64,000 bases of DNA from SB11 sp943370295 (GTDB lineage Bacteria; Bacteroidota; Bacteroidia; UBA8524): NCBI GenBank assembly GCA_943370295.1, contig CALRQL020000002.1, positions 412,289 to 476,288 of the forward strand, read 5' to 3'. Every line of letters starts with the position of its first letter. The stretch's first letter is position 1. The position numbers were made by a program, and so were the translations under genes. Below, piece by piece: positions 25,471 to 35,674 of this stretch. A model generated the notes under the pieces. It was not told where the DNA came from and ran no database searches. It was given only the letters and a program-made list of their open reading frames with translations.

Positions 25471-26550
25471 ATCATCAATCAAACCACCCGTGCGGTCGCA
25501 AGCCTGCGCCCTAACACCGGCCTCGGCAGGCACAAGGTCGTCTTCCTGCAATTCAGGAATTAATCGTTGAAGGGCTTTAGTAAATGCGGCCTTTGAAAAC
25601 GAACGGTACATTTCGCCCATACCTGTTTTCCAATACTTCCACATCACTTTCTGAAAACCCGGCCATGCCAGCGATTCAAAAAGCTCTTTCAAGTTTATAT
25701 CACTTTTGGTGTATCCCTCACGGGCAAAGGCAAACACTGCATTCGGGCCTGCCTCAACCCCGCCGTCAATCATGCGGGTAAAATGCACCCCCAAAAACGG
25801 GAAATTAGGGTCGGGAACGGGGTATATCAGGTTCTTAACCAAGTGTTTTTTTTCCTCTTTCAGCATATAATACTCTCCCCTAAAAGGGATGATTCGTGTA
25901 TCCAGATTTTTTTGTGTGTAAGCGGCTACCTTATCACAATACAAGCCCGCACAGTTAACCACTAATTTTGCCAGCAAAGTGCGGTTGGGGGTAATCACCT
26001 CACTAAACCCGGTTTTTTCAGTAATGCCGGTTACCTTTTCACCCATAAAAATCTCACCGCCGTTATTTTTAAACAACTCGCCCAGTTTTTCGCACACCTC
26101 CAAATAGTCAATAATACCCGTATAAGGCACATTGATAGCCTTTAGCATATCCACGTGGGGTTCAACCTCGAGGGCAGCTTCCTTTTCTAAGTAGCTGATT
26201 TTATTCAGGCCGTTTTCAAGTCCGCGTTTGTACAAATTATCCAGCAAAGGCAGTTCGTGCGGTTGGGTTGCTACTACCAGTTTGCCGCACAGTTCATACT
26301 TAATACCGTGGGTATTGCAAAAATCAATCATCATGGCATAGCCGCTTATGCAGTTTTGTGCTTTAAGGCTGCCCGGCTTGTAATACAAGCCGCTGTGTAT
26401 CACGCCGCTGTTGTGGCCTGTTTGGTGTTTGCCCAGCATGTTTTCCTTTTCAACAAGAGCAATTTTGTAAGAAGGATTAAGCTGCTTTAGTTGGTATGCT
26501 GTGGCAAGGCCCACAATACCTCCGCCTACTATCACAATATCGTACTGCAT
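25354..26550 (-). CDS. lhgO: L-2-hydroxyglutarate oxidase
   Basis: An FAD enzyme oxidising L-2-hydroxyglutarate to 2-oxoglutarate. I start at ATG 26550 (398 residues), which opens directly with the FAD-binding strand YDIVIVGGGIVGLATAYQL; an earlier start adds 13 unlikely residues. Further landmarks are KHQTGHNSGVIHSGLYYKPGS, FRGEYYMLK, FPFLGVHFTRMIDGGVEAGPNA and the C-terminal DFKIVEDALTINILNAPSPAATSS. The gene is intact. Its 3' end is duplicated upstream at 24577-24704. It diverges from the Smr gene across 53 bases. Confidence 0.92.
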   Translation of the reverse strand: MQYDIVIVGGGIVGLATAYQLKQLNPSYKIALVEKENMLGKHQTGHNSGVIHSGLYYKPGSLKAQNCISGYAMMIDFCNTHGIKYELCGKLVVATQPHELPLLDNLYKRGLENGLNKISYLEKEAALEVEPHVDMLKAINVPYTGIIDYLEVCEKLGELFKNNGGEIFMGEKVTGITEKTGFSEVITPNRTLLAKLVVNCAGLYCDKVAAYTQKNLDTRIIPFRGEYYMLKEEKKHLVKNLIYPVPDPNFPFLGVHFTRMIDGGVEAGPNAVFAFAREGYTKSDINLKELFESLAWPGFQKVMWKYWKTGMGEMYRSFSKAAFTKALQRLIPELQEDDLVPAEAGVRAQACDRTGGLIDDFKIVEDALTINILNAPSPAATSSLSIGKTVAEMAVRKL

Positions 26551-26603
26551 AGATTTTGTATTTTGCAGCCGCAAAATAAACCAAATCACACGGTAAGCAG
26601 AAG

Positions 26604-27098
26604 ATGAAATTTAAAGTTGGCGATAAAGTATGTTGCAAGAACACCTCGCTGAAAGGGGAGGTGGTGAAGCTGCTCGACAGTCGCCACGTGGTGATTTTGG
26701 ACGATGAAACAGGGATGGAAATGGACTATTCCATTCATACATTAATATTGGTAGAGGCTTCGTACGAAGAGCTAACGGCAAAAATTCCCGTTAAAAAAGA
26801 AATCCCCACGGGAACCGTACCCAAGCATATCACCATTGATTTGCACACTGAAAAATTGCCCAAAAACTACCGTACTACACCCGTATTGCAAGGCCAGTTG
26901 GATTATTTGGATTATAAATTGGCGCTGGCATTGCAGCAAGGGGTGCGCACGGTAACAGTGGTACACGGCAAAGGAAACGGAGTATTGAAAAACGAAGTAA
27001 CTAAGCGGGCGCGAAGTATGCCGCAAGTAAAAAGATTTTACGACCCTGATAAGATTTTATCGTTGAAAGACAGTAAGTTAATTATTGAATTAAAATAA
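26604..27098 (+). CDS. Smr-domain protein (MutS2-like C-terminal domain)
   Basis: A 164-residue protein. The N-terminal ~65 residues form a small beta module (VGDKVCCKNTSLKGEVVKLLD, VVILDDETGMEM) like an SH3/KOW-type fold. The C-terminal Smr domain shows ITIDLHTEKLP, LDYLDYKLALALQQGVRTVTVVHGKGNGVLKNEV, with the DLH and HGKGxGxL motifs of Smr nucleases. Such proteins cut or bind branched DNA, and some act on stalled-ribosome mRNA. It is divergent from lhgO. Full-length for this family, which is common in Bacteroidota. Confidence 0.87.
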   Translation: MKFKVGDKVCCKNTSLKGEVVKLLDSRHVVILDDETGMEMDYSIHTLILVEASYEELTAKIPVKKEIPTGTVPKHITIDLHTEKLPKNYRTTPVLQGQLDYLDYKLALALQQGVRTVTVVHGKGNGVLKNEVTKRARSMPQVKRFYDPDKILSLKDSKLIIELK

Positions 27099-27171
27099 AA
27101 ACCGGCTTTTAGCATTTATACTGTATCGTTTTACCCGTAAGGGAATTATAGAGGTATAAATACTTTTTGCT

Positions 27172-29559
27172 ATGAAGAAGATTGCCGCACTAACTGTATT
27201 TTTTGTATCAGTACTTATTTCTAGGGGACAGGTAAGTTGCGAAAGCATTAGCGAAGCTCTTGACCATCCTTCATACTGCGAAGGGGTAATTATAAATCCC
27301 TACGAAACCCGCAAGACCAATAAATTTTTAAGACGTATCAACAAGTTTGATGCATTAACCACTGTTTACTTTCAAAGAGGGTTTACAGCCGATGAATTAA
27401 AACACGTAGTAAACGGCGTTAAACACCTTGAGCTTGACGAGGTGATTGTAGAATGCGATAGCCTTACGGGGTTAATAGAGACATTGGCCGGTTTGCAAAC
27501 CGTTGATAAAATTACGTTGATTGAGCCGTTTACACTTAGAAGCGAAGCCCTTTTAGACATTAAGAAACTAAAAAGTCCTGCTTTAACCCTGAACTCTTCA
27601 ACAAGGGTAAAACTTCCTAAAGACTTTGAATTTCCTGAGCAGTTAGAGGAAATAGAAATACTTTCAAAACAACCTTCAAAAAATGATGTATTGGTTGAGA
27701 AATTAATTGGGCTTGAGAAACTAATCTCAGTTTTAATTACAACAGAAAGCATAAGCAGCCTGCCCGCTGAATTAAAATCCCTCACCAAGCTTAAAAATCT
27801 TGAAATAATAAAAGCAAAAGACATAGATGCAGCCGAGGCTGACTTGGTGGCAAAAAGGTTTCGCATGGCTAAAGAGGGCCATGAGTGTACCCGTTTACTT
27901 ACCATTACCTACAACACAATGGCGGATATGAGCGATGCCGAACGACAAGCGTTTACCACATTGTTTAGTGATTTTTACTTGTTGGGTGAAAAAGAAAATC
28001 AAGAAAAGCCCGCAGCAACGGCAAATGAAGTGGCTAACGCGGATGTTTTTGCCTCAACTGTAGGTTTCAAACCTCTGTTACCCCAAGCCGATGTAAAACG
28101 CAAAGTGTTTAATATTCCTGCTGAAAGCGCAGTAAGCATCAAAGTAAACAGCGGTACTAAAATTACCATTCCGCAGGATGCTTTTGTAGATGCAAACGGC
28201 AAGCCCGTTACGGGCAATGTAAACATTACTTACCGCGAAATTAAAACCCCTTTGGATATGCTGATGAGCGGGGTGCCGATGGCTTACGATTCAGGCGGGG
28301 TAACCAACCAGTTTGTATCGGCCGGTAATTTTGAATTATTGGCATTTAAAGAAGGCGAATCTTTAGCACTGGCTCAAGATAAAACCATTGATGTTGAGTT
28401 TGTTTCGGCAGATGCAAACAACGGTTTTAATCTTTACAAACTGAACCCCGAAACTGCTAACTGGGAGTTTGAGGGAACTGCAGATAATCGTGAAAAACCG
28501 GCACAAGATTCAACCAAAAGCAAGCCTTTGCAAATAGTGGATACAGATTTTACGTATGGCTTTGATACCACTGTGTTTGAAGAACGTTTTGCAAACGTGA
28601 GCTACCGATACATGCTTGATGAAAATGAGATACGTGGCGATGTAGGTGAAATAGCAAAAAGTCGCAAGGGCAGGCTTGGATATAGAGTTTCAAAGATTAT
28701 CGGCAAACAACGGACTTTATTTAAAGTACAGGTGGATGCTGCCGAAAAGGTGAAAGCGGATAGTGTACACCAAGTAAAATTTAAGCTATATACAGGGATT
28801 GCTAAAAGTAAGCATCCGTTTTTTAACGAGTTGATAGCGTTTAAAGGTTATACTTTTTATGCAGCTAACGAAACCACCCGTAAAGAGTTCAAGAAAATGT
28901 ATGTACGCAAGCAGCAATACAACGATGTACGGATTGAATATGAAAAGGGCAACGATTACTGTACCATTCGTTTAAAAACTGCAAAAGGGTTTATTGATTT
29001 GGTGGCTGACATTACACAAGGTAAAAGAGGGCTTGGTGAAACGTATGCTAAACAGGCTTTTGCGCGCAGGTACAAAAGATACGAACGTTCACTAAACAAG
29101 CGTATTGAACGATTGAACAATGCTTTGGAACAACGCAAAAAAATGGCTCGTATAGGCCTTGAAGGCTATGTTGATGATGGGACAATGAGAGGTGCGGTAG
29201 GCAGGACGTTGCGACTTACAGGATTGGGCGTATTTAACTGCGATGCCTTTTACAAGTTTGATATCCCACCGACAGTTATTGCTAATGTGTTGGTGAAAAC
29301 ACAGGATACTACCATTATACCGCTTACTGTATTTGTTGTTGATAGAAAAATAAATGGCTTGCTTACCTACAGCTCAAGTTATGTGAGTTTGAACAAGAAA
29401 AGTACAAAAACAATTATAGCCATTGGGGAAGACGAGACCGTGTATTGCATTGATGGTAATGCCACAAATGCAATTGAGGAAAATAAAATTGCTATGAAAA
29501 AAGTAGATGTTAGCGGGGTAAAGAACACCAAACAATTTGCTGAGTTGGTGGGGTTGTAG
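27172..29559 (+). CDS. Large secreted protein with degenerate LRR and ZU5-like domain
   Basis: A 795-residue protein with a signal peptide (MKKIAALTVFFVSVLISRGQ). Residues 60-240 contain irregular leucine-rich segments (LPAELKSLTKLKNLEI). Residues about 310-450 carry a beta-rich domain with GTKITIPQDAF, GKPVTGNVNITYREIKTP and SGVPMAYDSGG. This resembles ZU5-type domains and matches the same region of the ECF-linked membrane protein at 39168. The C-terminal half is beta-rich plus a lysine/arginine-rich coiled segment (near residues 620-665). It has no T9SS sorting domain and no lipobox. Its function is unknown; the shared domain suggests envelope sensing or adhesion. Confidence 0.75.
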   Translation: MKKIAALTVFFVSVLISRGQVSCESISEALDHPSYCEGVIINPYETRKTNKFLRRINKFDALTTVYFQRGFTADELKHVVNGVKHLELDEVIVECDSLTGLIETLAGLQTVDKITLIEPFTLRSEALLDIKKLKSPALTLNSSTRVKLPKDFEFPEQLEEIEILSKQPSKNDVLVEKLIGLEKLISVLITTESISSLPAELKSLTKLKNLEIIKAKDIDAAEADLVAKRFRMAKEGHECTRLLTITYNTMADMSDAERQAFTTLFSDFYLLGEKENQEKPAATANEVANADVFASTVGFKPLLPQADVKRKVFNIPAESAVSIKVNSGTKITIPQDAFVDANGKPVTGNVNITYREIKTPLDMLMSGVPMAYDSGGVTNQFVSAGNFELLAFKEGESLALAQDKTIDVEFVSADANNGFNLYKLNPETANWEFEGTADNREKPAQDSTKSKPLQIVDTDFTYGFDTTVFEERFANVSYRYMLDENEIRGDVGEIAKSRKGRLGYRVSKIIGKQRTLFKVQVDAAEKVKADSVHQVKFKLYTGIAKSKHPFFNELIAFKGYTFYAANETTRKEFKKMYVRKQQYNDVRIEYEKGNDYCTIRLKTAKGFIDLVADITQGKRGLGETYAKQAFARRYKRYERSLNKRIERLNNALEQRKKMARIGLEGYVDDGTMRGAVGRTLRLTGLGVFNCDAFYKFDIPPTVIANVLVKTQDTTIIPLTVFVVDRKINGLLTYSSSYVSLNKKSTKTIIAIGEDETVYCIDGNATNAIEENKIAMKKVDVSGVKNTKQFAELVGL

Positions 29560-29583
29560 CCCCTGTATTAAATATTATCAAAG

Positions 29584-29614
29584 CACTTTTCCAAACGGAG
29601 AAAGTGTTTTTTTT
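29584..29614 (+). terminator. Intrinsic terminator
   Basis: A stem CACTTTTCC / GGAGAAAGTG (one bulged A and one T-G pair) around an AAAC loop, followed by eight T residues. It lies 24 bases after the stop of the 795-residue gene. Confidence 0.75.
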
Positions 29615-29848
29615 GTAACCGCGCGTATTTAATAGTATCTTAACTTTGAAATTCAGAACCCACTGTATATATTCGTTATAGAATCGATTCGTTTGCATTT
29701 GCTTTAACCTTCAATCAAAAAAAAGTTTGCCACTGTATTAAATACCTTACACCACATTGTATTTAACTTTTTTAGCTGCCGGGTAAGGCCTTACCTTGCG
29801 TATTGTTGGCTATTGCATATTAAAACCACCATTAACTATCAATTTATT

Positions 29849-32170
29849 ATGAAAAAATTTATCAAAGCATTTACCCTATTCAGCTTTTTATTGGCGCTAT
29901 CATTTCAACTCACAGCGCAAACCTCGCAAACAGTAAGCGTGCAACTATCAGCAACAGTGGTGGCTACTCCGCCATCAATTACCCTTAGCTGGGCAGCCGT
30001 TTCAGGTGCAACCCCAACGGGCTTCACTATTTACCGTAAACTTAAAACAGGCACTTCCTGGGGTTCAGCTATTGCAACCCTTGGCGGCTCTGCCACTTCG
30101 TATCTTGATACTCCTGTATCAGTAAATACCTCCTATGAGTATAAGGTGGTTCGCACAGCTACCATTGGCTCTACCACTTATACCGGTTATGGGTATATTA
30201 ATACAGGTATAGAGTTAGCGGCTGTGATTAACAGGGGCATTTTGTTGTTAGTAATGGATAGCACGTTTGCATCTACCCGCAGCTTACAATTAAGTGCTGA
30301 AAGTTACATAGCCGATATGAAAGCCGATGGCTGGCGTATTAAAACCTTTTACGTTAGTCGCACCGCTACCGCAGCTTCGGTTAAAAGCACCATTGTATCA
30401 GCGTACAATACCGACCCAACAAACACAAAGGCAGTAATGCTGTTAGGGCATGTACCGGTACCTTACAGCGGTAATTTTGCTCCTGATGGACATGGCGACC
30501 ACGTAGGGGCTTGGCCTGCTGATGTTTATTACGGTGATATGAACGGAACATGGACTGATGCTACCGTTAATAACACAGCGGCTTCGCGCCCACAAAACGA
30601 CAACATACCCGGCGATGGTAAGTTTGACCAAACATATATTGCCGATGGAACTGCCGAGTTACAAGTGGGAAGGATAGATTTAGCCAATATGCCTGCATTT
30701 TCAACAAAAACAGAGGCACAATTGCTGGAAGACTATTTAACCAAAAACCATGATTACAGGGTGAAAAATTATACTACCATTCAGAGAGGGTTGGTAGATG
30801 ATAACTTTGGATATTTTGGCGGCGAGGCTTTTGGTGCCAACGGTTGGCGTAATATATCACCCATAGTAGGCAGCAGCAATGTATCATCGTTAGACTATAT
30901 ATCAACCCTTAAAAATTCATCGTACCAATGGGCGTATGGTTGCGGCGGCGGAAGCTACACTAGTGCCGGCGGCATAGGGAATACCGATAGCTTTGTGAAT
31001 AATAGCATAAAATCCACCTTCAGCATTTTGTTTGGAAGCTATTTTGGCGATTGGGATGCTACCAATTGTTTTTTGCGTGCGCCGCTATGCTCAGGTACTA
31101 CCCTTACCAATGTTTGGGGCGGCAGACCCAATTGGTTTTTCCACCACATGGCATTGGGCGAAAACATAGGATACAGCACCAATGTGTCGCAAAACAACGC
31201 TTCGTTATACGCACCCACCGGTATTTTTGCAAGAGGTGTACACCAAGCTTTGATGGGAGACCTAACATTGCGTAATGATGTGATTAAGCCGGTGTCAAAT
31301 GTTACCTCAACACCAATGTTTGGCAGCGGTAAACTAAAATGGAACAAAACCACCGATAGTGTTTTGGGCTACAATGTATATGTGAACAATGGTGATAGTG
31401 TATTTACAAAACTTAACGGCAGCATACTAACTGATAGTACCTACACATACAGCTGCCTGCCTTACAGCACCAACCATTTATACGTGAAAGCAGTAAAACT
31501 GCAAACAACACCAAGCGGCAGTTATTACAACGAAAGTTCAGGAGTTGTGAAACAGCTTACCTCGTTTGTAAATGCAGTAATTTCAAACGGAGCCATCGAA
31601 GGCAAAAAAATAAAGTACATGCACGGTTATGATACTTGCAACGCTTACACCCATACCTACAAATGGTATTTTGGCGACGGTAATACAAGTACCCTGCGCA
31701 ACCCAACACATGCGTATGCAAGCTATGGGTCGTACACTGTATCATTGGTAGTGAGCAATGGATGCCAAACCGATTCGCAATCAACGGTGTATAATTTCCC
31801 GCCACCATTGCTTACTCCTTCAATTGACGGGTCAGAACCAGCGGTTGACGAAATGGATGCAATGCTTACCAACGCTGCAAAAGAAAGCATAGAGGAAGTA
31901 CTAACTACTGAAGGGATTACACCCGCTACAGGTATTGTTTCTGCCTACCCTAACCCCACCGATGGAGTGTTAAATATCTCACTACTTACTTCAACCAATG
32001 CGCTTAAAAATGTTAAAGCCTACACAACAGACGGGCGTAAAGTGTTTGACGAAGCAGTAACTGGCACTACTACGGCCATCGATTTGAGCCGTCAATCAAA
32101 AGGCACGTATTTTATAATCATTACTGATGATAGTAACCAACGTTTTTATCACAAAGTAATCCTAAAATAA
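29849..32170 (+). CDS. T9SS type A secreted protein with FN3, caspase-like and PKD regions
   Basis: I start at ATG 29849 (773 residues), not the TTG at 29813, because it begins the signal peptide MKKFIKAFTLFSFLLALSFQ. An FN3-like domain follows (SITLSWAAVSGATPTGFTIYR). Then comes a long region with RGILLLVMDSTFA, AVMLLGHVPVPYSG, ADVYYGDMNG and FSILFGSYFGDWD, reminiscent of gingipain/C25-type caspase-fold proteins; I cannot confirm a catalytic His-Cys pair. A second FN3, a PKD domain (YKWYFGDGNTSTLRNPTHAYASYGSYTVSL) and a T9SS type A domain (AYPNPTDGVLNISL) complete it. Probably a surface-exposed or released protein; peptidase activity is unproven. Confidence 0.8.
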   Translation: MKKFIKAFTLFSFLLALSFQLTAQTSQTVSVQLSATVVATPPSITLSWAAVSGATPTGFTIYRKLKTGTSWGSAIATLGGSATSYLDTPVSVNTSYEYKVVRTATIGSTTYTGYGYINTGIELAAVINRGILLLVMDSTFASTRSLQLSAESYIADMKADGWRIKTFYVSRTATAASVKSTIVSAYNTDPTNTKAVMLLGHVPVPYSGNFAPDGHGDHVGAWPADVYYGDMNGTWTDATVNNTAASRPQNDNIPGDGKFDQTYIADGTAELQVGRIDLANMPAFSTKTEAQLLEDYLTKNHDYRVKNYTTIQRGLVDDNFGYFGGEAFGANGWRNISPIVGSSNVSSLDYISTLKNSSYQWAYGCGGGSYTSAGGIGNTDSFVNNSIKSTFSILFGSYFGDWDATNCFLRAPLCSGTTLTNVWGGRPNWFFHHMALGENIGYSTNVSQNNASLYAPTGIFARGVHQALMGDLTLRNDVIKPVSNVTSTPMFGSGKLKWNKTTDSVLGYNVYVNNGDSVFTKLNGSILTDSTYTYSCLPYSTNHLYVKAVKLQTTPSGSYYNESSGVVKQLTSFVNAVISNGAIEGKKIKYMHGYDTCNAYTHTYKWYFGDGNTSTLRNPTHAYASYGSYTVSLVVSNGCQTDSQSTVYNFPPPLLTPSIDGSEPAVDEMDAMLTNAAKESIEEVLTTEGITPATGIVSAYPNPTDGVLNISLLTSTNALKNVKAYTTDGRKVFDEAVTGTTTAIDLSRQSKGTYFIIITDDSNQRFYHKVILK

Positions 32171-32203
32171 TTTCCTGAACACACAGGCCACCATTTGTTA
32201 TAT

Positions 32204-32244
32204 AAAGCCCCGGGGTTGTGCAAACTTCTTCGGGGCTTTTTTGC
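32204..32244 (+). terminator. Intrinsic terminator
   Basis: AAAGCCCCG pairs with CGGGGCTTT across an 18-base loop, followed by a T run. It lies 33 bases after the stop of the T9SS/PKD gene. Confidence 0.8.
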
Positions 32245-32357
32245 ATTAGTTATGAGGTTTTATACCTGTCAATCAATTCATTTCAAATTATTCACAGCAA
32301 TAAATTGAACTTATGGCATTATTTTGGTGTACTGTAAATGAGTAAATTACTATCGCT

Positions 32358-33653
32358 ATGAAAAAATTATACACCCTTGCCTTTTATCTGCTTAGCGGCG
32401 CATTGGCTCTTCCGTTGATAGCGCAAAACATAACACCCATTACTACCCGGCCAATTTCGGCTCAACAAGCGGCGGCACTTACAGCAGCTACCCAAAAGCG
32501 GTTGCCCAACAACCAAGCCTGTATGGAGGTGAAACAAACTAATGTGAAACTGGTATTGTGGGATTGCGGGGTGGAGGATAACGATACCGTATCGGTACAA
32601 CTGAACGGTCAATGGATATTGAGTAATTTCCGTTTAACCAATGCTAAACAAGAAATGGACGTGGTGCTTGCCCCCGGCGAAAACCAACTGTTGTTGTTTG
32701 CCAATAATTTGGGCGACTTGCACGACAATACCGCCGCAATGGCCATAAAAGAAAACGGGCACGAAGGAAAAGCAACCCTTAGCAGTAACCTGCACACCAA
32801 CGGAACACTACGTTTGTTAGTTACGGGTAACAATCCTGCCGCACAAATAATGACCGGCTGCCCCAAAGAGCAGCAGATTTTTATGGACGATGAAAACCAG
32901 CAGGTACGCGCCAATCCTGATTTGGCTAACCCCAAGTTTAACTTCTTGTACTCAGGGATGAAGCGTTATAGCAACGAACCCGCCCGCGATGTTGAAATAC
33001 AAGGCTGCACCAATGTGAGTGACACGCTGGTAACCCTTTATTTTTGGGATAGCGGCGTAGAGGATAACGATACTATTTCCATCAACCTTAACGGGGTTTG
33101 GGTAGTTCAAAACCTTCGCCTTAAAAAAGAAAAGCAAGCTGTGCAGGTGAAACTGCAACCCGGTAGTAACTACATTATCATGTATGCCAATAACTTGGGC
33201 GATATACCCAATAATACCTCAGGGGTTGGAGTTGAGTATAAATTCGGGAAACAAGATTTGGGTACGCTTTACAGCGATAAAAATACCAGCGGCAGTTTCC
33301 GTTTTAACTGCACCGCAGGCGCAAGTCCTGAAATGGCCTCAGCACCTTGCATTAAAACTCAAAACAATACCGCCCGCCACCAAACCGACCCCGAAATGCA
33401 ATACCTAAACAGTACAAAAGCAAGCAACCCTGCGCAACAACCTACACAATACAACCCTCAAAGACCTACCAATCATAGCACTACTGTTGGAACAGGAGTA
33501 AGCATTGAGATAGGAGTGGGAACCACCATAGGCAATAGCGGCAATACAGGGGGAAGTACAGGTAACACAGGCGGTAGCAGGCAGCCCTCGCAACGCAGTG
33601 GAAGCGATACGCAACCGCCAACACGCAGCACTCCGCCCAGACCTCGTAACTAA
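32358..33653 (+). CDS. Secreted protein with duplicated beta domain and low-complexity tail
   Basis: The 431-residue protein has a signal peptide (MKKLYTLAFYLLSGALALPLIAQ). Two homologous ~90-residue domains follow, at about residues 66-160 and 220-315. Both contain W-D-x-G-V-E-D-N-D-T, L-N-G-x-W and Y/F-A-N-N-L-G-D blocks, a pattern seen in uncharacterised Bacteroidota exoproteins. The tail (residues about 345-431) is rich in Gln, Asn, Thr, Gly, Ser and Pro (GNTGGSTGNTGGSRQPSQR) and probably disordered. There is no sorting domain, so it may stay in the periplasm or leave by another route. No catalytic residues recognised. Confidence 0.75.
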   Translation: MKKLYTLAFYLLSGALALPLIAQNITPITTRPISAQQAAALTAATQKRLPNNQACMEVKQTNVKLVLWDCGVEDNDTVSVQLNGQWILSNFRLTNAKQEMDVVLAPGENQLLLFANNLGDLHDNTAAMAIKENGHEGKATLSSNLHTNGTLRLLVTGNNPAAQIMTGCPKEQQIFMDDENQQVRANPDLANPKFNFLYSGMKRYSNEPARDVEIQGCTNVSDTLVTLYFWDSGVEDNDTISINLNGVWVVQNLRLKKEKQAVQVKLQPGSNYIIMYANNLGDIPNNTSGVGVEYKFGKQDLGTLYSDKNTSGSFRFNCTAGASPEMASAPCIKTQNNTARHQTDPEMQYLNSTKASNPAQQPTQYNPQRPTNHSTTVGTGVSIEIGVGTTIGNSGNTGGSTGNTGGSRQPSQRSGSDTQPPTRSTPPRPRN

Positions 33654-33673
33654 TTTAACGATTAAGATAGTTC

Positions 33674-33725
33674 ACCCCTCAAAAGCACAGGGTTTAAAAC
33701 CCTGTGCTTTTGAGGGGTATTTTTT
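33674..33725 (+). terminator. Strong intrinsic terminator (20-bp stem)
   Basis: An almost perfect stem of ACCCCTCAAAAGCACAGGG and its complement around a short T/A loop, followed by ATTTTTTTG. It lies 20 bases after the stop of the duplicated-domain gene. Confidence 0.9.
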
Positions 33726-33800
33726 TGTTAAAAGGTGGGACTTCATTAATACTTGTTGCATTAAAGCCCGTCAAGCCATACTTTTACGCAAAAAAATACT

Positions 33801-35531
33801 GTGGATTTCAACCAGCTTTTCAGGAAAAAATCAGTAGATATCATACTTAAACAGGCCGCCGAACGAGAAGAAGCAGGCGGTCATCAGCTAACCAAAAACC
33901 TTACCCTGCGTGATTTGGTAGTGTTTGGTATAGCCGCCATTATCGGGGCGGGTATTTTCAGTACCATTGGCAAAGCATCGTTTGAGGGCGGCCCTGCTGT
34001 AATATTGCTGTTTGTTTTTACGGCCATTGCCTGCACATTTTCAGCCATGTGTTATGCCGAGTTTGCATCGCGCATACCCCTAAGCGGTAGCGCCTATACA
34101 TACGCATACGCAAGTTTTGGTGAACTGATGGCGTGGATACTGGGCTGGGGGCTGGTGATGGAATATGCAGTAGGAAATATTGTGGTGGCTATTTCGTGGA
34201 GTGATTATTTCACATCACTGATGCGGGGTTTTCACATCCATATTCCTGAATATCTATGCCTCGATTATTTTACAGCACATAGTACTTGGAATGAAGTTAC
34301 TGATTTGCTGGCAAAAGGAACTGCATTTAATACACTTACCGAAACCCAGCGCGAAGGCTGGACGGCTTGGGAAAATGCCCCCCAATTAGGTGGACTAAAA
34401 CTGATTGCTGATATACCTGCCTTTGTTATTACGGTATTGATTACCTATTTGGTATATGTAGGCATACGCGAAAGCAAAAGGGCGGGCAACATTATGGTGT
34501 TGCTTAAACTGATAATTGTATTTTTTGTAATCGCTATCGGGGCATTTTATGTAGACCCTGCAAGGTGGTCGCCGTTTGCTCCCAATGGGTTTGCGGGCAT
34601 CTTAAAAGGTATTTCGGGAGTGTTTTTTGCCTACATAGGTTTTGATGCGATAAGCACCACTGCCGAGGAATGTAAAAACCCGCAGCGCGATTTACCCCGC
34701 TCTATGTTTATCTCACTGGTGCTTTGCACCGTGTTATACATCATCATTGCACTGATATTAACGGGTATGGTTAGCTACAAAGAATTGAACGTTGGCGACC
34801 CTTTGGCACACGCATTTCAACAACTCAATCTTACCTATTTTTCAAACATCATAGGCATTAGCGCTATTATAGCCATTGCCGGGGTGTTGTTGGTATATCA
34901 AATGGGGCAGCCCCGTATATGGATGAGCATGAGTCGCGACGGCTTGTTACCCAAAAAATTCAGCAAAGTTCACCCCAAATACAAAACCCCTGCCTTTGCC
35001 ACCTTGGTTACAGGGGTAGTGGTTGCAGTCCCCTCATTGTTTGTAAACCTTGATACAGTGGTGGATTTAACCAGCGTAGGCACTTTGTTTGCCTTTGTAT
35101 TGGTGTGTGCAGGAGTTCTTAGCCTTGAAGAAAATCACGATACCGAAAAGAGTCGTTATAAAATACCTTACGTAAACAGTAAATACATTGTACCTGCATT
35201 GTTAGTTGGTTTGCTGGGTTTGGTAGCTTGGCTAAATCCCGAGGGACTAACCAACTTTTTCAGCTTCTCAGGCGATAATGCTACTTGGGCGGTAATCAGC
35301 CACAAAATACCCATGTTTATTTTTATAGGGGTTTGCATCTTCTTGGCCTACCGTTGTTTCACAAAATCCTTGTCGCTAATACCCGTGCTGGGCTTGTTGT
35401 GCAACTTGTATTTAATGACCGAGTTGGGCTATACCAATTGGGCAGGCTTTTTTATCTGGTTGGTAATAGGCTTGGTTATCTACTTTACATACAGCTATCG
35501 CAACAGCCGTTTAAGCACGAAAGAAGCGTAA
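33801..35531 (+). CDS. APC-family amino acid permease
   Basis: A 576-residue polytopic transporter starting with GTG (33801); no in-frame ATG lies near. The APC signature appears after a short cytoplasmic N-terminus: LTLRDLVVFGIAAIIGAGIFSTIG, then GGPAVILLF, YAEFASRIPLSGSAYTYAYASFGELMAWILGW, and FFAYIGFDAISTTAEECKNPQRDLP. About twelve to fourteen helices are visible. These proteins import amino acids (cationic or others) by proton or sodium symport. The substrate is not determined. It stands alone between a strong terminator and a repeat-rich gap. Confidence 0.92.
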   Translation: MDFNQLFRKKSVDIILKQAAEREEAGGHQLTKNLTLRDLVVFGIAAIIGAGIFSTIGKASFEGGPAVILLFVFTAIACTFSAMCYAEFASRIPLSGSAYTYAYASFGELMAWILGWGLVMEYAVGNIVVAISWSDYFTSLMRGFHIHIPEYLCLDYFTAHSTWNEVTDLLAKGTAFNTLTETQREGWTAWENAPQLGGLKLIADIPAFVITVLITYLVYVGIRESKRAGNIMVLLKLIIVFFVIAIGAFYVDPARWSPFAPNGFAGILKGISGVFFAYIGFDAISTTAEECKNPQRDLPRSMFISLVLCTVLYIIIALILTGMVSYKELNVGDPLAHAFQQLNLTYFSNIIGISAIIAIAGVLLVYQMGQPRIWMSMSRDGLLPKKFSKVHPKYKTPAFATLVTGVVVAVPSLFVNLDTVVDLTSVGTLFAFVLVCAGVLSLEENHDTEKSRYKIPYVNSKYIVPALLVGLLGLVAWLNPEGLTNFFSFSGDNATWAVISHKIPMFIFIGVCIFLAYRCFTKSLSLIPVLGLLCNLYLMTELGYTNWAGFFIWLVIGLVIYFTYSYRNSRLSTKEA

Positions 35532-35587
35532 GGGCTGTTTTCTTGACTCACCCCTGATTTTTGTGTTGGTCAACTTTCTAATATTCG

Positions 35588-35610
35588 CCCCTCTCTTACA
35601 AAGAGAGGGG
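35588..35610. repeat. Short palindrome (10-bp arms)
   Basis: CCCCTCTCTT-ACA-AAGAGAGGGG, a perfect 10-bp inverted repeat 57 bases after the permease stop. It may act as a terminator stem but lacks a T run; it resembles short repeats scattered in Bacteroidota intergenic DNA. Confidence 0.7.
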
Positions 35611-35674
35611 AAGTGTTGGGTTTTCAGGCAGTTTTGTATTGTTTGGGGTGAGTTAAATTGTTTAGCAGCCGCAC

